Below, one piece after another: positions 32,250 to 43,629 of a stretch of DNA of 64,000 nucleotides. Under the pieces are notes generated by a model. The model saw only the letters and a program-made list of their open reading frames with translations, was not told the origin of the DNA and ran no database searches. Positions within the stretch are counted from its first letter, which is position 1. Each line of letters begins with the position of its first letter. The translations under genes and the position numbers were made by a program. Source of the stretch: Euglena gracilis (Eukaryota > Euglenida > Euglenophyceae > Euglenales); contig CP154955.1 of assembly GCA_039621445.1 (NCBI GenBank), positions 52,295,384-52,359,383 of the forward strand, in the 5' to 3' direction.

Positions 32250-32916
32250 GTGTTGCCCCGGGGAGGGGGGGGGTCCGGGCAGAGGTTCGCGTAGTGTCCA
32301 CGTCACCCCTCCCCCCGGGGGATGGGTGGGTGGGTTTTGAGAGTGGGTTGGAGCTGTGCCCCCCCCCCCCCCCCGCCCGTGGGGAGCGCTGTGGGTCAGT
32401 CTGCTCTGGCTTTTGGCCGGGCCGGAAAATCTTTTCAAGGGGTTTTTTGGCCAATTTTGCATGGGTTTTGGGTGTGTGGGTGGGTGGGTGGGTGAACTCC
32501 CCCTCCAGGGGGTTGTGCATGCGTGAGTTTTCAAAAAGTGGGTGGATCATTTTTTTTTCAAGTTTTGGGACCTGGCGGGAAAGGGGGCCTCGTTGGGGGG
32601 GGGGTCGGGCCGAGTAGGTAATCCGCCGGAGGCAGGGGTTTCCTCTATTTTCGGCGCGAAGTTGACCCCAAAAGTGGGTCCCCCCAAGCCCTCCCCCCCC
32701 CCCAGGGGATGGATGGGTGGGTGGGTTCGGACCCCCCCCCCCCCGGGTCCCTCCCAAAGCCCATCCTGTTTTAATTTCAGCCACCCTTCACACATTTCTT
32801 TCTGCACGCAGAGAATTCACGCGCTCATACACACACAACACGCACAACACACACACACACACACACACGCACACACACACACACACACACACGCACGCAC
32901 GCACGCACGCACGCAT

Positions 32917-33058
<142 letters not shown>

Positions 33059-33111
33059 GGAATGCTTATGTGTGTGCGTGCACTCTCGTTCCATTCTTTT
33101 GTTCTTCGCAG

Positions 33112-33249
33112 TACCCGGAGCTCCGATCGCTCCCACTGACCCACCCTCCCCCCTACAAGTGGGCTGGAATGTCCCACAGGAATGGGCACGTCTCACCAGC
33201 CAGGCGCCGGGGCTCCGAGGATGTGTGTGATGTTTGCCCATTTGCGTAG
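33112..33249 (+). CDS. Duplicate terminal exon (see 7630-7767)
   Basis: Identical 45 codons plus stop, with the same acceptor and the same phase-0 link to 32249. Confidence 0.6.
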   Translation, partial: YPELRSLPLTHPPPYKWAGMSHRNGHVSPARRRGSEDVCDVCPFA

Positions 33250-36200
33250 TTTGTGTGCGGTCCAATTTGCGTGGCGTGAGACGTATTGGTACTTTCTGCT
33301 GTTTTTTTAGATTTATATTTTTTTTGTATTTGGGTTTTTTCAGTTGTGCTGTAATTTCCAAGTTTTTTTTATTATTGACGGACAAGTCTTTTTAAGGAAG
33401 GTTGCATCCCTTACGGCAGGGCAGGACGGGAATCGGCCAAACAGCCAGGGTGGTGGGTGGGTGGGTGGGTCGACCCCCCCCCATCCTCTGCATGGTGGGT
33501 GGGTGGGGGGGTCGACCCCCCCCACCACCTCTTCCCGTGTTTCCGGGAGCACAAATTCTTGGACTCCACATTTTTTCTCGACGCCTTCGGCGCCGGGTGT
33601 ATTTTTGACCCATTTTGGGGCCCTTACCAGAGGTCCCCCCAAATACCCCCCCAAACCCCATTTTTTCACACCTCCAAAAATTCAACATTTTCTCAAAATG
33701 TTGATTTTGAGAGCTTTTTGAAGCAAAAAATGCTATTATAAATCCAAAACAATTCCAAGAGAAAAATATCAGTAAAATTTGATTGTGCCAATTTTTTTTG
33801 ACCTTCCTTTTTTTCACCCCCCCTCCTGAAACTACCAATTTTTAAACCTGAAGTTTTTGAAATTTTTTTCGTGAAAAAGTGTGGTTTTCCATCAAAAAAA
33901 ATCATGGGTTTGAGTTCATTTTTCAAAAAAATATTCAAAAACTTTCCCCGGTCAAAATTCCCGTTTTCCCAGAATTGGTGAAAATGCTGTTGTAGGTGGG
34001 GGGTCAACCCCCCCCCACCCCCACCAGGCCTTCCCGTTTTGCCCTGCCTGGGGGGGGGGGCGGCGCGGTGCTATGGGGAGGCTGGGGGGGGCATTTTTGC
34101 CCCGGGAGAGCGTCCGTTTTGGGGCTGCAGTGCTGCAGAATCTCCCAACGCTACAAACCCCAAGCGCTGAATGGGAATCCCTCGAAACCTTGGGGATCTG
34201 ACCCCCCCCCCTCCCACACCCCTTCCCGTTTCCCAGGGGTTCTGATTTTCTGGCCGCATTTTTCCATGTGCCGTGGGGGGCAGACCCCCCCATCTCCCGG
34301 GTGGGGGTCGACCACCCCCGAACCAGGCCTTCCCGTGCAGCCCTGCCCTGGGCAGATTTTGCACATACAAGTGTGACTCAGAAAGGGTGCGGAATGCTTG
34401 TGAGCAATTTGTAGGATGTTCCATCAGGTTGCATTGCCTTTCTTGTTTCTTCTGCATTCATTTTTGTCAAGCGATTGAAGATTTGCATGGCGATAATGTA
34501 TTTTAGGTCTAAAGAAGGTTGATCACCTGCCCCCTCCAACGTGCCAAGGTTTTTTTTGAAGGGCGTAAACGGTCTGGAACGGAAAAAAATTTGGGTTGTC
34601 CAGTTCAGTTCGCCTACAGATCTTAGCCCCCCCCCCCCCCCCGGGGGTTAGGCAGAATACTTTGATCATTTGGACCCCTCGCCCTCTTTGGAGGCAGACA
34701 GAAGGGAGGACGGACGGCTGGCCTCAAATGCTTCAAATGGTCCAGACAACTGGCTGGCTGGTTGGTCGGCTAGCCTCCTGGATGGCCAGGGTTCAGTCGG
34801 TGCGCAATTTCCCGCGATTCATTTGGTTGGTTTGAACTTTTTGTTTTGTTTGGACTGGGGTTTTTGGAGGTGGTGATTCTTTTCCATTTGCATTTTTGCG
34901 CTGATCCGCATTCCTGATTTCTGTGCTACGCCTTTTCCTAAAGCTTTGAAAGCATCATTATCCAATTTTCAGCCACCACCAGTCCCAAATTTCACACTTA
35001 CACCAACCTTATCCTTTACCAATCACACCTCAGGAAACCCCAGTCTCATACAAAGCTGCCCCATCGCCTCAACGTTTAAATACCTATATATTTAAATATA
35101 ATGTATATTTAAGTATAATATATATTTAAAAATTATATATATGTGTGTGTGTGTATACATATGTACAAATATTTAAGTTTTAATAAAGATACACCAGTTT
35201 CCAAATTCAAATTTGAAAATTGAGCTTTCAACTTAAATGAAAGACTAATTTCGTTTCCATCAAAAACTCGGCATCAATCTCGGTTTTCATTTCAATTTTA
35301 CTTTTCATTCCAATTCCAATTCCAATTCCAATTCCAATTCCAATTCCATTGCAGTCCCAATTTCCATTTCGCTTTCAATTCAACCTCCGTCCCGCCACAG
35401 GTACAAATGGCCGGCCGCCACCACCCCGGCGCCTCCCCGACCCGCACATCAGAGAGCCCCCACCGGCAGCCCAGCCCCAACCCCAGCCCCAACCCCAGCC
35501 CCAGCCCCAGCCCCGGCCCCAGCCCACGCCTTCCACCGCAGAGCTCCCCAGCTGCGCCACGCCCCCACGTCTCGCCCGGCGTGGTGCGTGTGTTGTGTTG
35601 TGTTGTGTTGTGTTGTGTTGTGTTGTGTTGTGTTGTGTTGTGTTGTGTTGTGTTGTGTTGTGTTGTGTTGTGTTGTGTTGTGTTGTGTTGTGTTGTGTTG
35701 TGTTGTGTTGTGTTGTGTTGTGTTGTGTTGTGTTGTGTTGTGTTGTGTTGTGTTGTGTTGTGTTGTGTTGTGTTTTGTTGTGTTGTGTTGTGTTGTGTTG
35801 TGTTATGTTGTGTGTGTGCGTGTTGTGTTGTGTGTATGGGTGCTGTGTGCGCACATGAGTGTTGTGTGTGTGGGGTGTGTGTGCCAGGCTGCCACGAGTT
35901 TGTCATCAGGGATGGATTAAGAGATTTTAATGCATTTTTAAGGCTTTTTAAGGCATTTTAAGGCTTTTTAAGAGGCCATTTTCCAGGGCGGTCAAAGGGC
36001 TGTCCGGGCATCGAACCAACGTTTTTTGATTTTGCCCGTTCGCCCAAAACCAAAAAAAGTCAGAAAACACATTTTTTGACTTTTGGTTGGATGGACAGTG
36101 TTCCAGCGATGCCCGAAGTCAGTTTTCTTCCCGGAGTTCCCCTATTCTTGCCGAGATTTTGGTGCTTTTCTCTTTGCTCCGTCAGAGAAAATTCTGCCAG

Positions 36201-37388
36201 CCCAAATGTTTAAGACATTTTGAGGCGTTTTAAGGCGTTTTTGCCAAAAATTTTAAGGCGCATTTAAGGCATTTTTAAGGTTTTTCAAGCTTCAAGTTAT
36301 AGGTTTAATAATGCTGCTTGTCATTGATGTGTGCACTTGTACCTGTGCATGCGGGTGCAGCAGCCACTGCCGCACATGCGCATTGACACGTGGATCCACA
36401 AGCAGCTTTTCTTTAAAGGTTTGCATCCCCAGGGGTGGGGGGGCCCTCGGGGCGTAGAAAATTACTTGGGACCCCTAAATTGACCCCCCAAAGTCGGCCC
36501 CCCCAAGCCCCTCTCCTCAGGGACTGTTGGGTGGGTGGGTGGGTTCCGGACCTCAGGGGCTAAAAAAAAAAGAAAAAAAATCCCTTTCGATCCCAGTGAC
36601 ATCAAGCCCGGGCATGGTTCTTTTCTCTCCACACCCTGGAGCTGGTGACTTGACGCGGGACCCCGTCAGAAACGCCCGTTGTATGTTGCAGCAGTTGGGC
36701 AGCAGCAGCACCCGTCTGTGCCTGTCTCGGTGCCTAACGAGGAATTATTTTTTTTGCTTAAGGACCGCCCTGATATGAAGCTGTCTGTGCGTATGAGTTT
36801 AGATCAATTTCTTTTAACCTGGATGGGTGTTGTAGCCCAGGCTTCGATATAAGGGGGGCGTGCGGGGTTTAGGTGGGGGGTGCCCCCCCCCCCCTCCTGG
36901 ACCGAGGGGGGTCCGGACCCCCCCACCTGCCCAGGGGTCTGGACCGACCCCAGGGTCAAATTTTTCTTTCTGGCGCTTCAGGCCGCTTCCCACCGAGGTT
37001 TTTTGGCAATTTTGACAATTTTTTTTGCTCAAAATTGCACATTTGGCCGTTTTGGGGGTATAAATTTTAGGCCCAGCGCTTTGCGCTGGACCGAAAATCG
37101 GTCACCCCAGACCGCGCCACTGTTTAGGTGGGGGGTGTCCCCCCCCCCCCCCGGACTGGAGGGGGCCCACCCCGCCCCCACCTCCCCTTACATCGAAGCC
37201 ATCGTAGTCACCGTAATACCGTCAGCTGCCAATTCCGCATATTCTTCGCATGTGCTGGGGAATGCATGCAAGCCTGAGGATGCGACCCGAGCTCGTCAAA
37301 ATCCTTTCCCAAAGATCCACCTTTTAATCTCTGGCTTAGGCGGCGCGAATTGCCCAAATTTTTTGCGATTTTTTGCACGCTTGGGGTG

Positions 37389-38363
37389 CGCGGGTTTCCG
37401 TTTACGAAACTCACTGTTATGTGCTCGAAATTTTGAGAGGATGGCACCAGCACAAAAATTTGGGTCGTTAAGGGTCCATTTTAAGCATTTTGACAAAGTG
37501 GCGATATTGAGAATTTATGGTCGTTTTAGGGGGGGTTTTGGAAAACACCCCCCTGGAACGCCCTGAAATTTTGAAAAACAGAAAACAGCCGGAGAACACC
37601 TGGCCACCGGAGCCCGGGTTGTTTGGCGTTGCTGTCGGACCCCCCTCTGGAGGGGGGGTGACACAGTGTGGCAGGTGAAGAAGAGGCAACCACTTAAGCA
37701 ACCCGCGCATTTTTGAACCTCTCGTGAGTGCCGACGTCCAGTGACGGGGGAGGTGAACACACAGCACTGCCCAACAGATGCTACAATTTCTTGAAAGAGA
37801 TGTTTTAAGCGGTAAACCGCGCAAAATGAGTTTTTGTGATGAAGAGATGCTGCCTTAATGGAAGGGACTGGACTGGGAATAACGTTAAAAACGAGGTTAC
37901 ACGGTTTACCGCGTACAGAAGTGATGATTCCTCAGGCGGAAACCCGCGCAGAAGTTTTTGAGAAAGAGAACAGTTCGTGTTTGTGGATGACACGTGGGAC
38001 CGGGAAGTGGGAACGCGCAGAAACCTCCAGAAGTTGGTCATTACGTGAAGTTGTTAATGAACAGGTTTGGGGGAGAGGGAGGAGGACTTTGGGTCGTTAT
38101 TGAACGATGGCAGTGCGCGGTTATCCGCCTACTTCGTTTTTAGTTTGCGCGGGTTTCCGCACAGATGAGGTTTGGGCGGAAACCCGCGTGGAGCTTGTTG
38201 CTGTCCTGATGGGTTGTGTTTTGTGATGTTTTGGTGTCCCAAAGTGTCGGTGTCAGTGGTGACGTGTGGCGACATCGTTTTTGACAGTTGGGCGGGACAG
38301 GTTGAAAGGGAGCTGTGGCTGCTGCGCCGTGACAGCGAGCACCCGAGCAGGCGGAAACCCGCC
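37389..38363. repeat. Left cluster of GCGG-N4-CCGC palindromes
   Basis: Eight copies at about 37389, 37809, 37901, 37935, 38115, 38147, 38174 and 38350. Spacers are four bases, AT-rich in most copies (GTTT, TAAA, TTTA, AAAC, TTAT, GTTT, AAAC, AAAC). Many extend to CGCGG...CCGCG or end in GCGCAAAA or GCGCAGA. A half-site AACCCGCGCA is at 37701. Confidence 0.8.
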
Positions 38364-38380
38364 TGGCATTTGAGCAGGAG

Positions 38381-38749
38381 GTGGACACCCTCCTCTGCAA
38401 TTCGGACGCAGTAATGTTCCCCCTGGCTAGTGCTGAAGGGGTGGCTGCAGGGACAGCAGTGGAACGCACGTGTCAGTTGCCAGGCCGGGTGAGCTGCGGT
38501 AGAGAAGATATTTTGTTACCGTCCCGAAAAACGGCCAAAAACCTGAGGTTGATTTCTCAGGAGGAACAAAAGCACCTCCCAGGGCCCTCCTCCTGGAACC
38601 CAACGGTCTTGGTGGCCCAAAATCAGGGTTTGGGGAAGGCCCACGAAGAAGTGATTCAAGATATGGACGGAGAAACGCCTGTTTCAGCAGCTGGTGGCAG
38701 CAGTCGAACAATTTCGGGGGGTTTTCAGAAGAAGTCCTCCAGGTTCTGA
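38381..38749 (+). CDS. Open frame inside the TIR transposon, product unknown
   Basis: 122 codons from an ATG: MDTLLCNSDAVMFPLASAEG through TAKNLRLISQEEQKHLPGPS. It lies in the 1-kb centre that lacks palindromes. There is no homopolymer and composition is protein-like, but no DDE motif or zinc finger is visible. It may be a remnant of a transposase or captured host sequence. Confidence 0.25.
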   Translation: MDTLLCNSDAVMFPLASAEGVAAGTAVERTCQLPGRVSCGREDILLPSRKTAKNLRLISQEEQKHLPGPSSWNPTVLVAQNQGLGKAHEEVIQDMDGETPVSAAGGSSRTISGGFQKKSSRF

Positions 38750-39410
38750 GAAAATCAAGGCCTTTTCAATTGTTTTTTGAAACAGTGTTACAGCATTTTT
38801 CCTTTGAAAAGCTGCAGTTTTTGCTGAATTTCAGGCAAAATGCCCAAACCACCTCTTTATTTTACTCGCTCTTCTTCCTTTGGGGTCGGCAACATGCCTC
38901 CGGGGGAGGGAATGGTGGTCTCCACCGTCAGAAGCCGTGTGGGAGGGGGGGTAAACCAGAAGGCGGTCGTTCTCAACCAACGCCGGGTCGATGTTTGACC
39001 CGATGCATCTGGCTTCCATCCATGTAACCACTCTCAGCGCAAGTGTCTCCGGTCCTTTTGGAAACCACCCCTGCTCTGAGTGCCCAAGTTTAAGGGCTGG
39101 CCGTCTCTCCTCGGTTGGTCAACCCCTGCTGGTTCAATCTCCTCTCCCTGGTTTCCATAAACCTCCAACCCTCAAACTCACCACAACACGCCAGACGCCA
39201 TTCAGTTGCAAACTGCCTGGCAACCTGGCAACAAAGTCTGTCGTTCGTGTCCTTTCCAAAGATTCACGCCTGTGCCTGGTGTCACAAGTAGGGTTGCAGA
39301 ACTTTGCCAACAAACCGGCAGACTTCATTTCTAGGGTGGTTTCCATCTTCTACCCCCATCCCATCGTCCACAAATGCTGTCCTTTTTCTGCCCACCCTTA
39401 ACCCGGCCAC

Positions 39411-39830
39411 ACGGATTCCCGCCTACACCAAGTCGCCACACACTCACCACGTATACACACATACCAGGCGGATTCCCTCCTACCAATCATCAGCTGTTTG
39501 TGTCATTGTACGCGGTAATCCGCGTACCATTCTTTGTTTTCAGTTTTACGCGGTAATCCGCGTACAAGTGCATTGTGTGCGGATATCCGTCTAAACGTTC
39601 AACTACGCCGTCTGTCACCTCTTGTTTTGTTTTACGCGGTTATCCGCACACACTTGTATTGTTCACTCGTCTCTCAAATACTGTTATTAACGTAAACCAT
39701 GGACACACAGCCCCGTGTCACACCTCTTCAAAGTCGGTGTTTTTTGAGCCATTTCACACAGTTCTAGTACACTCCCAACTCACACAACTCACACACAATC
39801 GGAAATCGGTTAAGCGGAATACCGCGCAAA
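39411..39830. repeat. Right cluster of GCGG-N4-CCGC palindromes
   Basis: Seven copies at about 39411, 39466 (degenerate), 39509, 39547, 39575, 39633 and 39812, with spacers ATTC, ATTC, TAAT, TAAT, ATAT, TTAT and AATA. TACGCGGTAATCCGCGTA at 39509-39526 is an 18-bp palindrome with a TAAT centre and occurs twice. The interval 38364-39410 has none. Confidence 0.8.
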
Positions 39831-40261
39831 ACCACTTCTGTTAAATTTTGGCCCAAAGCCACCACACACCCCTCTCAGCTCAAATCTTTTTGCCCTTTTA
39901 GGTGTTTTTAAAACAGCCAAAAAACGCCAAAAAACGCAAAAATCGGTTGGGCAATTCGCGCCGCCTAAGTCTGGCCTCTCCATTCTTGCCTCTGAACACC
40001 GATATGTCTCACCCACAGCGATAAATTTCTTCTGGCGGTGTACGTGGAAGATGCAAACAAGATTTTCCCATCACTTTTAAGCGCATTCACGTTTTTTTTA
40101 TGTTTGTTTGTTTTCCAAATGAAAGAAATTGGTCAGAAAATTCAAAATGAGCCCCTTTCGATTTTCTTTAAAAACTCAGGGGTCTTTCAACAATTTTTGG
40201 TCTGGTTCCCGGCCCTTTGGCTGTCCACAGAACCAAAGATTTTTCTGACCCATTACCAAGC

Positions 40262-40395
40262 ACCTCTGATGATGCTGGGCGATGCTGGGTGATGCAGGGC
40301 GATGCTGGGCGATGCTGTATTTTCGGAGACCAGAGGTGGGGTTCCGATGCTGGGCGATGCAGGGCGATGCTGGGCGATGCTGGGCGATGCTAGCA
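40262..40395. repeat. GATGCTGGGC decamer repeats
   Basis: About nine units of GATGCTGGGC or GATGCAGGGC in two runs, separated by a 30-bp segment with GACCAGAGGTGGGGTTCC. A second small array with the same decamer is at 41909-41940, again beside an ACCAGAGGTGCTTG segment, in inverted relation to 40252-40262. Confidence 0.85.
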
Positions 40396-40766
40396 TTTTT
40401 TGTATATTTTGAAGAATTAAACCCATTTTTAGGACAATTTTCCCACAAGTCTCCAATATTGCACCTATCTTGACCATTTGGGGTTTCCTTTTGCTAATTT
40501 GGGGCTATTTTGCATTGATTTGGGCAAATATTGGGCTAATTTGGGTCAATATCATCACCTTTAGGCATTTTTGGCCTTTTTGTTCCATTTTTTTGGTGGT
40601 TTTGGGGATTTTGTGGATTTTTGTGGATTTTTTGTGGACATTGTTGGCATTTTTGTGCTGTTTGGGTTATTTCAAGCCATTTCAGATCATTTTGATTGTT
40701 TTTTGGGGCTTTTGTGGTCATTTTGGCTAGGTTGGGAGCTAATGGATGCAGATATTAGATGCAGAT

Positions 40767-40867
40767 ACCCCCCCCCCCTGTCGTTGACATGGCGTGTCGT
40801 TGACACACCCCCCGTGTCAACGGCACTCTCCTGGAACATTGGCGTGTCAACGACAAGGGGGGGGGTA
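40767..40867. mobile_element. 101-bp MITE with poly-C/poly-G-capped TIRs
   Basis: TACCCCC(n)TGTCGTTGACA at the left and TGTCAACGACAAGG(n)TA at the right, with a second inner inverted pair GTCGTTGACACACCCCCC / GTGTCAACG. It abuts the start of the minisatellite at 40868. The TA at each outer end may be a target duplication. Confidence 0.7.
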
Positions 40868-41664
40868 CCGGACAAGATGCAGACGCTGGACAAGATGCAG
40901 ATGCTGGACAAGATGCAGTGGTTGCAGATGCTGGACAAGATGGAGATGCTAGACAAGATGCGGATGCTGGACAAGATGCAGATGCTAGACAAGAGGAAGA
41001 TACCGGACAAGATGCGGTGGCTGCAGATACTGGACAAGATGTACATACCGGACAAGATGCAGTGGACGGAGATACTGGACAAGATGCAGCCGCTGGACAA
41101 GATGCCGCCGCTGGACAAGATGCAGACGCCGGACAAGATGCAGGTGCTGGACAAGATGCAGTGGTTGCAGATTCTGGACAAGATGGAGATGCAAGACAAG
41201 ATGCAAATGCTGGACAAGATGCAGACGCTAGACAAGAGGAAGATACTGGACAAGATGCAGTGGCTGCAGATACTGGACAAGATGCACATACCAGACAAGA
41301 TGCAGTGGACGGAGATACTGGACAAGATGCAGCCGCTGGACAAGATGCCGCCGCTGGACAAGATGCAGATATTGGAAAAGATGCAAATGCTGGACAAGAT
41401 GCAGATGCTGGACAAGAAGAAGATATTGGACAAGATGCAGTGGGTGCAGGTACTGGACAAGATGCACACATTGGACAAGATGCAGTGGTTGTAGATACTG
41501 GACAAGATGCAATGGATGCAGGTACTGGACAAGATGTACCACACAAGATGAAAATACTGGACAAGATGTTGATATTTGACAAGATGCAGACAGTGGATAA
41601 GATGCAGATGCTAGTCAAGATGCAGATGTTGGACAAGATGCAATTTCTGCAGATACTGGGTTAG
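40868..41664 (+). repeat. 18/27-bp minisatellite with a 243-bp higher-order period, open in several frames
   Basis: Units are GACAAGATGCAGATGCTG (18 bp), some with a 9-bp GTGGTTGCA-type insert (27 bp). A 243-bp (81-codon) block repeats about two and a half times. One + frame reads GQDADAGQDA repeats for about 248 codons, another LDKMQM repeats, and the - strand frames are open too. Every length change is a multiple of three. No start context or splice border decides a frame, so coding is undecided. Confidence 0.9.
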
Positions 41665-41699
41665 CGGTGGATGCAGATGCTGGATTGGCCAAATAAATC

Positions 41700-41880
41700 A
41701 AGTGAGCTTGCGGCCAAAGGTGAGTGAAGATGGGCAAAGTGGCCAAAAGTGGCCAAAAGTGGCCAAGAGTGGCCAAGAGTGGCCAAAGTCGTGGTAAAAA
41801 GTGGACAAAAGCGGATGAAGTGGTTGCAGATGCTGTTTTGGATGCTCCGGATGCAGGTATCTGAGTGGATGCAGGTACAG
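41700..41880. repeat. GGCCAAAAGT decamers and TGGATGCAGG repeats
   Basis: GTGGCCAAAA and GTGGCCAAGA decamers (41735-41800) are followed by GATGCAGGTATCTGAGTGGA units, the same pairing as at 13030-13436. Confidence 0.5.
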
Positions 41881-41919
41881 GAGGTGCACCTCTAAGAGCT
41901 TCAAAGGCGATGCTGGGCG

Positions 41920-43251
41920 ATGCTGGGCGATGCTGGGCCCAAGGGCATGGCCGACCAGAGGTGCTTGCCCATTACTGTTTCGAGGCACACGGGGGTGGGT
42001 CCCCCCCACCCCCCTCAGGGCTTTCCAACCACACTGACCCCCTCTCGTGCCTTCCTGGCAGGACTGGCCCCCTCGCTCCCCCCCCCCCACTTCCCGGTAG
42101 GACCAGCCCCCATGCCCCCCCACTTCCCGGTAGGACCGGCCCCCACGGGCCCGCCGCCACGTCCGCTCCGCCGACAGCCCGCTCGAGCCCCAGCCCCGCA
42201 CGCCGACCACGCCACTGGTCCAGCGGTCTTCCCCGAGCCGCCCCCACGCGATGGAGGTCCCCGGCCGCCCCCCTTTGCCTGCGGGGCTCCTGCGGGTTGT
42301 GAGCCCATATGGAACGGTGGGGCAATCGTGGGGGTGAGTGGCGACACCCAACCCCCGATTAAGGCACGTGTTCGTCCTCGTTTGGCGATATTGCGGCAAA
42401 ACGACACGCATATGTGCGGAATTCATTCCATCAGTCGGGTGGTGTGCCGATGGATGTGCAGCAGGATTTGGGGAAATGTGGAGGATATTGACCCCCTGGC
42501 GTTGCCGAACGGGTCCCCCGGGAAAGCGTTCACTGGGCCGATCCTGCCTGTTGGGTGGGTTCCAGGGCTGGCCAAGGGCCGTACGGAGGCTCAGACGGGG
42601 TCGAGAATTACCCGGTTTGGCCCGAGTGCCGAGCGCCTTCCGTGCCTGACGGTGCCGTGCCGCAGCAGCTGTTTGAGGCATATGGCTGCCAGGGCGGACC
42701 TTCAGCCCGACCTGGCGGCCCGGCCCGGCCCAGTTCAATTTGGCAAAGCGGAGGAAGCGGCCCAGCCCGGCCCAGCGGCGGCCCGGCCCGGCCTGGCCTG
42801 GTCTGCGGCTCGGCATGGCCCGGCCCGCCATCTGCGGCCCGGCCTGGCCCCAGGGCAGAGTGGGAATCGGCCAAACAGCCAGGGTGGTGGGTGGGGGGTA
42901 GACCCCCCCCCCCACCAGCTCCTCCCGTATTTCTGGGAGCACACAAAAGCAGCCCAATACAGTCCCAGAAGTGGCCAAAATCGGCCGAGAATTGGCCGTA
43001 ACTTGGGCTACACGAAGAGTTGGGGGAAAAGTCAAGCATTCAAAGGGCTTCATTTTTGGTCATTTCCTTTAATTTTACTTCATTTTCGAGATATTTTGGA
43101 AAATTCATCTTTACCCCCCAAAAATGGTCCAAAAATGCGCCACAAAAGTGCGCCAGAACACGGGCCAGGCGTGCCGGCAGCCAAAACGGCTCATAGGACG
43201 ATAGAGGGCCTCGGGGGGCATATTTCCTCAGACCAACACTTCCGGAAATAA
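41920..43251 (+). CDS. Long non-repetitive open frame, doubtful
   Basis: 443 codons are open without a microsatellite. Segments such as FACGAPAGCEPIWNGGAIVG and EDIDPLALPNGSPGKAFTGP read like protein, and a GTGAGT donor lies at 42332. However, C/G runs, a CACTTCCCGGTAGGACC tandem repeat (42085-42140), a GGCCCGGCC-rich minisatellite (42700-42860) and a copy of the GGGAATCGGCC repeat lie inside the frame, and other frames are nearly as open. At most parts of it are exons. Confidence 0.15.
   Translation: MLGDAGPKGMADQRCLPITVSRHTGVGPPHPPQGFPTTLTPSRAFLAGLAPSLPPPHFPVGPAPMPPHFPVGPAPTGPPPRPLRRQPARAPAPHADHATGPAVFPEPPPRDGGPRPPPFACGAPAGCEPIWNGGAIVGVSGDTQPPIKARVRPRLAILRQNDTHMCGIHSISRVVCRWMCSRIWGNVEDIDPLALPNGSPGKAFTGPILPVGWVPGLAKGRTEAQTGSRITRFGPSAERLPCLTVPCRSSCLRHMAARADLQPDLAARPGPVQFGKAEEAAQPGPAAARPGLAWSAARHGPARHLRPGLAPGQSGNRPNSQGGGWGVDPPPHQLLPYFWEHTKAAQYSPRSGQNRPRIGRNLGYTKSWGKSQAFKGLHFWSFPLILLHFRDILENSSLPPKNGPKMRHKSAPEHGPGVPAAKTAHRTIEGLGGHISSDQHFRK
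42868..42946. repeat. GGGAATCGGCCAAACAGCC dispersed repeat
   Basis: Same order of motifs as 7946-8066, with GGGGGTAGACCCCCC in place of the TCGA palindrome and CTCCTCCCGTATTTCTGGGAGC at the end. Confidence 0.6.
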
Positions 43252-43629
43252 TGTACGTTTTCTCGAGTTTTTTTTCCCTCGAAAAATCGATTTTTAACTG
43301 AAAATCTCACCCTGGCAAAAAGGCAGAGTTGAAACTGGGGGGCAAACCAATCCTACCCAAATTTGGACCCCTTCGCGGGTAATAACTCGGGCCTCACGGG
43401 GAGTTGGGGGTCAAACGGAGGTGATTCGGAAACTCGGGATCCAGTTGCTTGCGACTGCGAGAAAAAAATACGGGAACGGGCAGTGCGCGGTTTTCATTAC
43501 CTACCCATGGGGGGGGCCCACCTTTTCCCGGTGGGAAGCTTCGATCTTGTTCTAAAGTGATAAGAGCTCAGCGAACCCCCCCCCCCTCAAAGGGGTGCTC
43601 ATAGCGGACTGCCGCCTCTATCGGCGTCT

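Larger units (their letters stand above)
37335..39969. mobile_element. 2,635-bp TIR transposon with 5-bp target duplication and internal palindrome clusters
   Basis: The first 23 bp (37335-37357, starting CTTAGGCGGCGCGAATTGCC) are the exact reverse complement of 39947-39969. TCTGG lies directly outside both ends (37330-37334 and 39970-39974). Beyond the TIR both ends continue with similar TTTTTTGCG / CGCAAAAA stretches. The interior holds about fifteen GCGG-N4-CCGC palindromes and no recognisable transposase, so it is likely non-autonomous. A 5-bp duplication is unusual among cut-and-paste families (Transib is one example with 5 bp), and the TIR is not one I can assign. Confidence 0.85.
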
